Below are positions 14,210 to 24,435 of a stretch of DNA of 64,000 bases, piece by piece. The DNA is from Microvelia longipes (taxonomy: Eukaryota; Arthropoda; Insecta; Hemiptera; Veliidae), in NCBI GenBank assembly GCA_018340805.1, contig JACMZG010000008.1, positions 26,176,753 through 26,240,752 on the forward strand, read 5' to 3'. The stretch's first letter is position 1, and each line of letters begins with the position of its first letter. Position numbers and translations under genes: made by a program. Below the pieces are notes generated by a model. The model was not told the origin of the DNA. It ran no database searches and worked only from the letters and a program-made list of their open reading frames with translations.

Positions 14210-17200
14210 GTAAGTTGATTTTATTTTATTACTACCAAATTCGAATACACCTCCAATCCTCATAGGAAATGTCTCTTTCAACACCATTTCAATGTCAGCC
14301 TAGGATTAGTCAATACCAGGGAAATTAGTATGTGCCGCTTCCTGGGATTTGGACACCATTATATGTTTCTACATTTAGAATAAAATTATCTAGCCTAGCC
14401 TACTTTAATATATTTTAAAGGCTTTGGGGAACATTATTATTGCATGGATTGACTCTTGTTTGGCTTGTACAACTTATAGATTTAAACTTATCTTTTAATT
14501 TGTATAAATTTGCTGGTTCCATGTGTGTTAAATGAATTAACTGAAAACTTCCAATTATGTTGAATAAATATTATGTGTTTGTGTTCAACAAATTTCATGT
14601 GTTTCAGAATCATGATCTTCCCTCCTCCCCCTGCAAAAGGAGGGATATCAATTAATACAGAAGATTATGCCTGCCTTGGAGAGGATCAATTTCTAAATGA
14701 TGTTATTATAGATTTTTATCTCAAGTAAGTTTTTTGTTTGGCAGTGATAGTAAATTTTTATAGAAAATAGGTTTTTTAATTTATTTTATAAGCTAAATAA
14801 TATTTTATGATTAATTAATCTATTATTACAATTTTTTCTTCTTTTTGATGTAGGAGTGGTATTCTAGTTCTTTACTTAGGTTTGATTGTAACTTATTAAC
14901 TTATACATAAGTCAAACACAAACAAGTCTTACTCAAACTTCAGTAATGGTCTAAGAATACTGGACTTAATAAAGAAGTACTAAAGTTCATTTATATTGTT
15001 ATAGATACTTAGTGCAAAACATGTTGAGTGAAGAAGAGAGGAGAAGGACTCACGTTTTCTCTTCATTTTTTTATAAAAGATTAACTTCAAATAAAAATCT
15101 GCACGGTGAGATATTTTATCTATTATTTTTATCAGTTCCGATTTGAGTTTTTTATTTTACAAGTAACAAAGTAAGTAAACCAGAAGTTGATTTTAGTAAA
15201 GGACTTCTATAAACAATCTGATAGTAATTTACCTTATTTGTGAGTTAACTAAAAGTTGTTATCCTTTTCTAATTTGGCGAACTAATTTTATTCAAATTTT
15301 GTATAGTGTACTTTATCAAAGTATGATTATAATAAATAACTATTCCCTAATTTCAAAATCAGTACCTGTGATTAGAAATTCTAACTTAAATATTTTTAGT
15401 ATTTATATTTATTATTTTAATTTATTAATTTTAACCACAATCAAACTGATTTTAGCTCATACTTAAAGTAGGTAATAATTCTTATTATGTCAATCAAAAC
15501 AGTTTTAATGAGAACAAAAGCTAAAACTTTTTAGGAATAATGTTAACAAACAATGCTATTTGTGTCGACAAATTTTTTATTTTTCTTTCAAAAAATAATT
15601 TTAATTTTCTAATTTGTTATATGTTTATCTTAACTGTTGCTCCACTAATTAATTTGAATTATTCTTTGATTTCTAGAAAGCAATTTAAGTCCAGCCGAAA
15701 AGCGACATGCTAGAGTCAAAGGGTGGACTAAAGGTGTCAATATTTTTGCTAAGGACTTCATAATCATTCCTATTAATGAAAGGTATGCATTTATTTCTTT
15801 TATTATTAGTAATTTTATTTATTTCAATGGTTTTATTTTGAGTTTTGGCATCACATTATTAATGTTTTTCTCTAATGGTGTTAATGAAGCTTATCGCACC
15901 AATGTTATTATTACAGTAGACCTTTACTCTGGATTTAAAAGTTAAATCCACATGTTTATATTAGTAAGCACATGTTTACTTTAGTGCAGCCTTTTTTTAG
16001 TCACTGAAATTCATTTAAAAGTATCATTTCATTTTTAATTTACATTTTTTTTAGTAATTGGTTCTAAAAAACTTGTGGGCACATTCAGTGGTCTGTACCA
16101 TCGTAGGGATTTATTTTTGTTAATTATTAACAAATATATGCTTACTGTCCATGTTCTGGACTCGTTTGTCAGTAAAAGTGTGTTTTCATATTTGTAGATT
16201 CGTCAAAGCATATTATTTTTGATTATTTTGATAGTTTATCATCTATTTGTGTATGCTTCTTCCTTCTAGAGATGGGGTGTGTTGTCAATAATGTGTTTTT
16301 CTGTTGCAGTTCACACTGGTTTTTAGCTATCATCTGTTTCCCTGGACAAGTAGGATGTGTGAGGATGCAGGATAATGCCCCATTACCTGATGACAATGGC
16401 AGAAGAGAACCTATAGGAAAGAAAAGTAAGTATCTTTAACTGATTTGAATTTATTTATTTTGCCCAAGCAATACCACCTCTAACCTTATCACATAAAATT
16501 AAAGGTAATTTGTTAAAATAGCTTTAAGGACATTAAAGCTCTTTTAGGTATATTTAGTGGATCAAAAAGAAGATTAAGGCCTGATTCAAAGACATCTTCC
16601 TAACATTTTCCTAACATTCTCCTTAAGGAACAAGGAGAATGTTAGGAGAATGTCAGGAAGATGTCTTTGAATACGGGCCTTAGAATTAAGTCTGAGCCAG
16701 CCCAGTAGTATAACTAAATGTTTAATCATTAGTAGTTAATAGATTATTATTTATTAAATGGTTGATATTTTCATATTTCCATTGTAGATTCTTAGCCTAA
16801 AGGTTCATTGTTTTGCTTGCTATTACCTAACCAGCTTTTGATCAACATTTTTAAAAAAGTAAAAAAAATCTGTGTTTACCCAAATTTTTATTTGATTGTG
16901 GGTTCCAATATTAGATTTTGACTTAAGTCAGGGGAATGTGGCTAACTATAATACTGTGTTCTTATTGGCATTTAATTCCAATGAAAAATTCTAATTCCAT
17001 TAATAAAGAATGTATTTTTAAGATCTGTAACAACTAATTACACAATCCATCAGTTTATACTATTAGTTATGTTATACATTTGTTGAATTTCAAATAAAAT
17101 ATTTTTAATTGTAGAAAAAATAAAAATGGTGTGTTTATTTTCAGAAAATGCTAATGTACCAAATACAATAGGAGAAACAACCATAACAGTTGTTAGTCAG

Positions 17201-20200
17201 CAGAATATTAGTCCCACCATATCATTAGACCTTGATACTGAGGAGAGAGATGAAGCCGAGGGTAATGATGATGACTTAGAACCTAACTCCAGTGATGATG
17301 TAAGTCATATCTTGGTTCAGAAACAAATCACCTTCTTATCGTTAACCTTGATAAGCTCGATTGATCTCAAGAAAATTGAGATTTATTTTTTTGTTTAACT
17401 AAAGCAAGCTGCATCTGAGTGACCCTAGATATCTTAGATATTAATTTTATTTCAATTCAACTTTGACTCATGTTAATGGGGCTTGCCTCCTTATGAACCC
17501 CTCTTTCCTCACCCAGTAGTTGTGGGGACTCATAGGTTCTTCACAGGTATGCTTAGAACAATCTTTCTCCAAATTTTCAAGAAGAACCTTTTTTACTTTT
17601 CCTAATACTGTAATTATTTATTCAAGTATTGTGTTAGTTAAAAAATCTGAAGCCAGAATGTCACCGGAATTATCCGTTTAAGGTGTTTTTAAAACCTCTT
17701 AAATGGCTTTAACGAAGTTGTGTGTCTGTTATCATTATATCTCCCATTATATTATGCTAAAGATTTACAACTTTGTACAAAAATTAATCTTTGGGTCTAG
17801 TAGTGCTATCTGGAAAATAATTTGGCTATGACGTCATTCACCCAAAATAATAAATCAGCAAAAATTCATTTAACCTGGAAATATTTGTTGCTCTGTTTGA
17901 GATTTGGCACACATGTAGTCATATGTAAGACCAACATATGTGCCAAGTTTCATCATATTATCAGCATTAGTTTAATATTTATTGAATAACTTGTATACGT
18001 CTTAAGATATCAGATAACTGTCCAATTGAGCTGAAATTGGGTACAAGTGTACCCCTTTACATAATAAATATGGGAATAAAAATAATGTAATTTCTATCTG
18101 AGGACGAGCTAAGAGAATTAGCTAAGCCATGTGGTGAGGAAAAGTGGCTGGCTTCCCCTTTCTTATTTTTTTATGCATCTATTTATTTGAGTGTATTTTT
18201 TATTATTATTAGTTTAAGACTTTTTTCCTTATTTAAATAAAAATATTTTTTTCCATTAATTATTATAATCAATTAGTATAATTATTCTGATTTCTAGGAA
18301 GGTAAAGAGAATGGAGATAATGGGGAGCTGTTAGATGATGCTTTTCCCAAGGCACCCAAACCTCAGGCTATCCCTAAACCTAATTATCCTCATCAAGATG
18401 CTATCAAACAGTAAGTACGATAAAAAAACAATAAAGGGTATGATAATGTTAATTTATTGCTGGGTATCATTAGCATTAGTAACTCAGATCATTACCAGGA
18501 CAACTCCTACTTGTGGAACTCTTATAATTGAACTGTGTTTTATCAACAAAAATTAATGTTAATTTAATTAGTGTTGTGTTATGCTTTATTTAAATTGAAT
18601 GTGCTTGTCAAGACATCCTCAACAGGAGCAACATTTTTAATTAACCATTCTAATTAAACACAGTTCTTTTTTAACCTGTGTATTCTATGCACTGTTAGTT
18701 AGTTACCTATTGAATAACTATTCCCATTTATCTATTTATTTAAGAAGTAAATCAATTGCAGATTTTATGAATAATAAATAAAAGAATACAAATTCCACAG
18801 ATAAAATAAAGACAATAACTGTCAGCCTATAAGGGTCATTATGATGCTGAAGCCAAATAGCAACAGATGGTAAAGAAAACTAGGTCTGGTTCCAGATTGA
18901 AACCCGGTCCCACTCAAACTACATTTTTTAATTTATATGTTATTTGTGGAGAGAGTTTTCATTCAACTACACTTAATTCACTTCTTCCTAGTATACCTTA
19001 ATCAATTTTTTGTGGTAATAACTAAGACAGTCTTTCATTTATACCTAAGTGGAAAGCTTCTAGTAGAGGGGAGCATTGAAGCCTCTTAAAACATCTTTAA
19101 CCTTCTACAGCCCTTGTGGGTGGTGAGATTCAACTGTCTACTGTCTCTCTCTTGGCTTAGTTCTCAAAGGCCTGTATATAGTGACTTTTGCTATGCCTTG
19201 TTTTTTTATTTTTGTTTAAAGTGACTTCTCATAATTTTATTTATTGTCAATTTATTACTAAATCATATCTGCTAGATTTATTAACACACACTTTAAAGAA
19301 AATGAAAAAAATTAAGTTCTACCTTAGAATAATACTATATATAGAAGGAGCACATGACCATAAACACAATGTAATTCCACAGATAACACGAAATCCGATT
19401 GACTGGTGCACTTAAGTAATGCTGCCAACCTGACAACAAAACATTATTTTAAATATGTGTCATAAATATCTATTAATGAAGGAAGATTGTAAAGAACAAA
19501 TATTATAACTTAAAACATCTGTTGGGTATTTAATAAAACCGGTCTTAGATGGCAAAAGGGTGGCGGAATACAAGAATCTACATTTAGTTGACAACCGGAA
19601 GTATTGCCAACTTTTTTTTTAGAAAATTGTATATTGTTAGGGTGGCAGCATTACTTAGGTGCACCGCCTTTCGTGTTATCAGTAGTGCTCCTTCTATATA
19701 TAGTATTATTCTAAGAGTTCTACCAAGGATGTTTAAAAATGCTCTCATTATGAAATTTAAAAAAACTATATAAAATAAGTATGATATAAAACAGCTGTTT
19801 TTTATTTTCTAAGTAATTTCTATTTCTTAAAACAGTTTTATTACATCTATAGTTCAAAATTTATCAATTTATGTTTTAATTTATATTTATTATTTACATG
19901 ATTTTACTTCTTTTTAGGCCTTGTATTATAGTTTTTGATTCTTTAATGGCGGTAGTAGATCTCGAGTAATAGCGACTTTGAGGGAATACTTACAAATAGA
20001 ATATAGAGTCAAGCATAAAGGTGCCACTAGGGAGTTTAGTAAGGATTACTGCAAAGGAACTGTACCTAAAGTACCTCAGCAAAATAATTTTACAGATTGC
20101 GGTCTATTCGTGTTACAATATGTTGAAGAATTTTTTAGAGTAAGTAAAAGCATTAGACACTATTTGGTTTTATATGAATAATTTAACATGTTTTAAGGGA

Positions 20201-23200
20201 CGTATCTATTTTGGAATTGACAACTTAACAAGTTTAACCTGCTGCTCACAGAATGGGAAAAATTGCATTCTGAAAGAATAATGTATTCAATTACTATGGA
20301 ATACATTTTTATCTTGACCTCAAATTGAGTTGTACTCGGCTCTTTCCGTTGAAAATAAAAAAATCTCTGTAAACTTAAGCCGACTTAATTTTATTTAAGC
20401 TTGTGAAATAATAATTATAAATTGGATTATTATGCTGCTATTGGATCTTTTTAAGATAAATCTAGTCTTCTTCTTTGATATATTACTCATCATAGGAAAC
20501 ATTCTGTATATTATTAAGTACTAAATAAAAGAGGAATAAGTCTCTTCACAAAAATATAATTCTTTATAGCAAAGCGCTTTCAACCTAACAAGAAGCCATC
20601 ATGCCGTAGCTAGCAAGCTGCCAGTGCTAGCCGTTGAATAAAGAAGAGGGTGATAGATGAGTCTTACAGATCAGATATCAAAGATATCACTCATTATTAA
20701 GTACTGTTAATTATTAATTTTGAATGTTTTAAAGAAAATAAAAAAAAAATTAGTTGTTGGATGGAGCTAATAATGTCTAATTAAGCTCCACAATAAATAA
20801 ATAAATAAATAAAATTTAAAAAAACAGTAACGGGGTATCTCGTAACTTTTCCTCATCACATTAGATTTGCTAAGTCATCCTACCTGCTTCAGACTTGCTT
20901 CGCTTGTCCTCAGACAGTAAATGCATCCGTTTCATTCTCAGCAGTCAGCCATACAACACTAACCACTCTCAATGCTACTATGATCCAACAAAAATCATGG
21001 ATATACTTGTCGTATTGAAACGAAACTTAGTGTATTCATTTATTACGTAATGGTGTATAAATAACCACTATAATTGTTATATTAAATTATATTCTGATTT
21101 TTTAATATTTAAAAAAACATACTCAAGTCATGTGATGAAAATTGAACTAATGCTGATAATGAGATGAAACTTGGCACATATGTTAGTTATTCATAGCTAC
21201 ATGGGTACTAAATCTCAATCCAATCACATCATTTTTCCATGTCTTTATTGAGTCTTTTTTTTGTGGGTTAATGATGTCAAAACTATAGTAGTAGACTGAT
21301 TTTTGTACAAAGTTTCAACTCTCTAGAATAAATAAACTAGGAGCTACGACGATAACAGACACACTCATTCACACACACACACACACACAAGAGAATTTTG
21401 TGAAAATCACTCAGGAGGCCTTAAAACATATAAAACAATAAATTCCAGTGACATCCCAGTTTCAAATTTTTTTGCAAAGACAATAATTTTCCTATATACT
21501 TACGGTATAAATGAGGAAATGTAAAAATAAAAGAAACTAGCCCTTTTTTTGCTAAACCATACAAAATATCACACATTTCATTTTCTAATAATTACAGAAT
21601 CCATTGACTGATTACCGAATGCCACTAAAATTGCAAGACTGGTTTCAAGCCGAAGTAGTGAGTCGGAAAAGGTATGAAATCCAACAATTGCTTCATAAGT
21701 TAATGGACGAACAAGGTGTTGACAGACAGCGGATTAACTTACCTAAATTAGACTTGAAACCAGAGGGCAAGATGTATGATGGAGAGGATGATGAGCATAT
21801 GGAGGATGAGGAGATGGGTGAGGAGGAAATGCAAGAAGAAGAAGAGGAGGAGGAGGAAGAGAGGATTGAGGAAGAAGAGGAGGAAGAAGAAGAACCTGAA
21901 ACCCCTCAGAAAAATCCTCACCAAGTTACTCTTACTCAGGTATTTAAGACTTTAATTAATTTAGACTAGCTACCTATTGTTCTGCAAATTGATATATTTA
22001 ATGTCTTATTAACAAACTAAGGCAATCCTTCTTAATGGTTACAAGAGAATTGATCATTAAAGAAAATATTATTTGGGAAATAGTGTGTCCATAAACCCTT
22101 TAATATTTATTCCTTGAGACTCAAAATATTGTCTTAATAATAAAATCTGTTTTACACTATGATTAAATGAACATCTTTAACTGTAGTGGAAGCGAATTAT
22201 TTTCCTATATTTCAACAATAAACTCAAAATCACAATAACTCATAAACATGTTTTGCTTACAGCATTTTAGCTTGTATTGTATGGCTAAATGGTCAATGCA
22301 TTTATGTTTATTCTATCTTTTAGCAAATTTCCTTTGGGAAAAAATTTGCTAATTGGATAGGCGTCATGAAACCTTGGGCAGGACACAAACCCTATTGAAA
22401 ACCTGGTTTTTGTGACATCATTAACCCTGTTTGCTGAGTCCACAAAATTAAAAAAAAAATGCAAAATTCTGGGTTAACATATTTTGCCGCTACAAGGTCA
22501 TCATTTTTGTTTTTGGAACGCTGAATCAAATGAAACTGACCTGAAGTCGATACCACCTCTCTAAGTGAACAAAAATTCGAAAAAACCATGGTAAATTACC
22601 AGAAACCAAAATTTTAGTCGATAAAAAAAATGTGAGTAGGGTGTTGTTATTTATGTATTTATGGGTGCTGAATCAATTAAAACTAGTCCAAAGTTGATAC
22701 GACCTCTCTAAGTGACCAACAAATTGAAAAACCTATAATAAATTATCGGAAACCAAAAATATGGTCAATGAAAATTAAATTTCGAGTAGGGTGTGAATCG
22801 TATAAAACCGGTCTGAGCTACCACTCTAGGTAATCAAAAAGTTGGAAAAAACGGTGGTCAGTACCAGAAAACTTATAATATTGCCAACCTATATATTGTT
22901 GATGCATAACTTATTATTATGCATCAAAAATATATGATAAAATATCAACAAAGAAACAACAAAGAATGTACTATACTAAAATATCTAATAAATAGTTGTT
23001 AACTTTTTTGGACTGTTTATTCCATTTATTTATTGGTCTTTTGTTTCAATTTATGAATTTAATTAGTACTGAAAAGAATTGTGGTATATACTTCAGTTTT
23101 GAAAACTTCCTAAACTGGTAAGCTTAAGTAATTTTTTTCATGAAACGTTCTGTTATTATAATTTGGTCTTAACTTGAACATATTTAACCTGATATTTTAG

Positions 23201-24430
23201 GAAAATGTTATAGAATTACCTTGGAATAATATTTGTAAAAAATTGATGTAGAAGATATCATATTTTGCAGTTGCAATCCTTAATTTCTCAAATAATAAAT
23301 AAATAACGCCAATCTGTATAAAAACTTTAATTACTTAAATAATAAATAAGAACACAGATTAAGCAAAAAGTTAGTCTGCAATACACAGTAAATGTATTGA
23401 AATCTAGGTTAACCTTGAATTTTGAAGATATAAAGTCAATGTGTATGCCTCCGTAACCATGATTGTATAATCACTCCATTTCGGCACTGGAAGTCTTGGG
23501 TTCTCAGACCAGGCTATGCTCTAAATTTATGTGAATAGTATTTATATTAAAACGATTTTGCCAGCTTTAATTAATACTTAAAGAACAGTGGATGCAACCC
23601 CCCTGAGGTGGTTCTAGCAGAGTGAATACCCTGATGGGCCATAAAGCCCTAAAATGGGCATTTTATTTTATTAAAACTGCATTTATTATGTTAAATTACA
23701 TTTCAAATACCATGTTTAATTTACTTGCTAAAATGGATTATAACCTAATTTCTTGATTGTCAATTTCATGTTGCTAGTTATAACCTGAGTTAAACTGTAA
23801 CTGATTCTTCTGAATTCCTTTTTTAACTTATTTTTATTAATTCTAATGAATATTGGCCTGAAGGTTTACACCAAGTAAGTAGGTTGAGAATCACTACTAG
23901 CCTCTTCTTTAGATAATTAAATAAATTCTTATATTACATTATCTATTTCAAATAAAATAATTCTTGTATATTTTTAGGTTGCAACTCCCCAAGTATCATC
24001 TCAAGTTAGTGTCACGCCTCAACTTAGCCTCAATCAACAGAGCACTATGCAGCAATCTCAACAGGTTAGAGCTCGGCCTACTGGTCAAAATTATACCACT
24101 ATCAGGAGCCCAGCAAGGCCTACTAGACCTCTTGTTAATAAAGTTCAGCCTGTGACTCCTACTCCCAGTCCGAGGGCTCCTAATGCTCCTAGACAGCAAC
24201 TAGTGAGACCCAATGTTGTTTTAGAACCTCGTACTTCTTCTCTTCAGCCACCGAAAAGAAATGTACTATTATCATCTAATGAAGTAACTATATGCAAGAG
24301 ACCGAATGTTTCCCCGAGTCCAACCGCTCCTACCCCTGTTCAGCGTCCTCGCTTATCTTCCCCTTCCCCTAATTCATCTAATTTATTACACATTTCTCCT
24401 TCTGTTAAAATTACTAAAAGGAAAGTATAA
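5966..24430 (+). CDS. SENP6/7-like: SENP6/SENP7-type SUMO protease (Ulp2-like), 12 exons, 5' end not resolved
   Basis: Predicted nuclear cysteine protease (C48 family) that trims poly-SUMO chains and deconjugates SUMO. Exons: 5966-6139, 13609-13754, 14142-14209, 14608-14724, 15005-15105, 15677-15782, 16310-16425, 17145-17299, 18298-18410, 19918-20139, 21598-21939 and 23978-24430 (stop TAA 24428-24430). Every junction is AG/GT and the phases match throughout, giving about 703 residues if one missing base near 19950 is allowed for. Catalytic landmarks: [15 protein letters not shown] at the domain start, [12 protein letters not shown] (His), IIVFDSL (Asp) and [12 protein letters not shown] (Gln, Cys). 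An acidic insert between His and Asp is diagnostic of SENP6/7 rather than SENP1/2. Upstream exons and the start codon are not identified. Family call is confident; the choice between SENP6 and SENP7 is meaningless for an invertebrate single-copy homologue. Confidence 0.92.
6357..6508. repeat. (AT)n microsatellite
   Basis: About 150 bp of almost uninterrupted AT dinucleotides within the first visible SENP intron. Confidence 0.95.
6712..7432 (-). mobile_element. ACTTTTCCTCA-family (R1) element, reverse orientation
   Basis: Starts with a GGGTACCTCATAACTTTTCT-type end and finishes with TTTTCCTATATACC next to AATGTGGAAAAGT, the mirror of the family start. Internal landmarks include CTCCTCAATGC, GTAATTTGATAAAATTTGAA and TAATGCTAATAATGAGATGA. 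It is embedded between two inward-facing segments (6540-6640 and 7560-7618) that resemble the arms of the 56.3 kb element. Confidence 0.65.
7632..7916. repeat. Minisatellite, ~29 bp unit, about 10 copies
   Basis: The unit reads approximately ACTACTTCAGACTTG plus TTTTGCTTATCCTC, with indels between copies. It is an expansion of a segment that occurs once or twice in R1 elements elsewhere (for example 41160-41225 and 20870-20915). Confidence 0.9.
9050..10010. repeat. Tandem array of diverged ~120-160 bp units
   Basis: At least four or five units, each with a CTACTGAACGGATTTTGA block, a TTCGTCTTATGCTCG block and a GCGGAGCGAAAAACTAG block (seen near 9059, 9552, 9705, 9820 and, weakly, 9975). Spacing is irregular because of indels. 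A 12 bp hairpin (CTATAGGTACAT with ATGTACCTATAG) lies at 9309-9338. Confidence 0.7.
10185..10535. repeat. Tandem array of ~60 bp units with TTCGCTCGC core
   Basis: Five or six diverged units. Each has AAAAAGGCTC followed by a TTCGCTCGC-like core, AAGATTGCTATAAATATA and a short spacer. Cores vary (CGCTTCGC, CTTCGCTCGC, TTTCGCTCGC, TCGCTACGCTC). Confidence 0.7.
10790..11345. repeat. Probable dispersed element remnant
   Basis: Contains repeated TGTGCATTCGC-type and ACACTCTATTGTGTGT-type segments, a GGACAGACAGACG stretch, and a terminal hairpin (GTTTCGAAGAT with ATCTTCGAAAT) near 11282-11309. The GGACAGACAGACG plus TATAAGGG arrangement is common in repetitive non-coding DNA of arthropods. Boundaries not determined. 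Confidence 0.4.
11869..13304. mobile_element. 1.44 kb DNA-transposon-like element with ~220 bp terminal inverted repeats
   Basis: The ends are GGGTCATTCCATCACCAGCC and its reverse complement, flanked on both sides by TTTA (11865-11868 and 13305-13308), a probable 4 bp target duplication. The arms 11869-12090 and about 13085-13304 match at roughly 90% or better by eye. The interior has no transposase-like ORF, so it is non-autonomous. Superfamily not assigned. Confidence 0.9.
14608..16425 (+). CDS. SENP6/7-like: SENP-like gene: first half of the protease domain (catalytic His)
   Basis: Four short exons (14608-14724, 15005-15105, 15677-15782, 16310-16425). They encode [16 protein letters not shown] then [59 protein letters not shown] and [12 protein letters not shown]. 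These are the ordered Ulp1-fold landmarks: substrate-binding start of the fold, the FSSFFYKRL helix, the VKGWTK(G)VNIF strand and the catalytic His in HW. The block after the His (EPIGKKK) leads into the family-specific insert. Confidence 0.95.
16575..16682. mobile_element. 108 bp hairpin MITE in a SENP intron
   Basis: A near-perfect inverted repeat beginning TAAGGCC and ending GGCCTTA. The arms each carry TTCAAAGACATCTTCCT and CCTAACATTCTCCTT-type blocks around a TTAAGGAAC centre. Its flanks are compatible with a TA duplication, as in Tc1/mariner MITEs. Confidence 0.75.
17145..18410 (+). CDS. SENP6/7-like: SENP-like gene: acidic insert splitting the catalytic domain
   Basis: Exons 17145-17299 and 18298-18410. 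The peptide is low in hydrophobics, with [20 protein letters not shown] followed by a Pro/Lys-rich stretch ([17 protein letters not shown]). Human SENP6 and SENP7 carry long disordered inserts at this place between catalytic His and Asp. This insert, about 90 residues, is short by comparison. The intron between them holds a copy of the ACTTTTCCTCA repeat family. Confidence 0.85.
17577..18165 (+). mobile_element. R1-family element in a SENP intron
   Basis: Starts near CTTTTCCTAATACTG, contains ATGTCACCGGAATTATCCGT, CTGTTATCAT, TATGACGTCATTCACCC, and a CACATGTAGTCATATG / CATATGTGCCAAG inverted pair, and ends GTGGTGAGGAAAAG. Confidence 0.75.
19323..19714. mobile_element. Foldback element (~390 bp) upstream of the catalytic Asp/Cys exon
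   Basis: CTTAGAATAATACTATATAT at 19323 is mirrored by ATATATAGTATTATTCTAAG ending at 19714. A second matching block pairs GATAACACGAAA...GCACTTAAGTAATGCTGCC (19382-19427) with GGCAGCATTACTTAGGTGC...TTCGTGTTATC (19642-19680). Confidence 0.75.
19918..20139 (+). CDS. SENP6/7-like: SENP-like gene: catalytic Asp/Gln/Cys exon, with a one-base frameshift
   Basis: Entered in phase from the previous exon, it reads [11 protein letters not shown] and then meets an in-frame TAA at 19967-19969. The adjacent frame continues the family pattern ([20 protein letters not shown], then [21 protein letters not shown]) to a GTAAGT donor at 20140. The switch needs one extra base around ATGGCGG (19946-19952), consistent with a G lost from a G run. 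All catalytic residues and both splice sites are intact, so an assembly or sequencing deletion is more likely than a decayed gene, but a real null allele cannot be excluded. Confidence 0.88.
20828..21535 (-). mobile_element. R1-family element, reverse orientation, in a SENP intron
   Basis: Begins ACGGGGTATCTCGTAACTTT and ends at TACGGTATAAATGAGGAAAT. Includes GACTTGCTTCGCTTGTCCTC, an (AC)n run at 21371-21392 and the GAGATGAAACTTGGCACATA block. Confidence 0.75.
21598..24430 (+). CDS. SENP6/7-like: SENP-like gene: end of catalytic domain, poly-Glu run and disordered tail
   Basis: Exon 21598-21939 starts with [17 protein letters not shown] and [14 protein letters not shown], the C-terminal helices of the protease domain. 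It then becomes a Glu-rich stretch (about 40 acidic residues, encoded by GAGGAA-type repeats) and ends TLTQ before a GTATTT donor. Exon 23978-24430 encodes a Pro/Ser/Thr/Gln-rich tail ending in VKITKRKV and TAA. The tail shows no domain and is probably disordered, with basic clusters that could act in nuclear localisation. The intron between the two exons contains a degraded copy of the family A element. Confidence 0.88.
22318..22880 (+). mobile_element. Degraded family A element in the last SENP intron
   Basis: Begins CTTTTAGCAAATTTCCTTTG and continues through GGATAGGCGTCATG, a GTGACATCATTAACCC module and three diverged copies of the ~130-150 bp subunit (GCTGAATCAAATGAAACT ... GATACGACCTCTCTAAGTGA). 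The right end is missing or too diverged to see. Confidence 0.75.
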
Positions 24431-24435
24431 ATAAA
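24430..24435 (+). promoter_or_regulatory. Possible poly(A) signal overlapping the SENP-like stop codon
   Basis: AATAAA starts at the last base of the stop codon. In such AT-rich DNA it may be coincidental; another AATAAA-like site lies near 24572. Confidence 0.35.
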
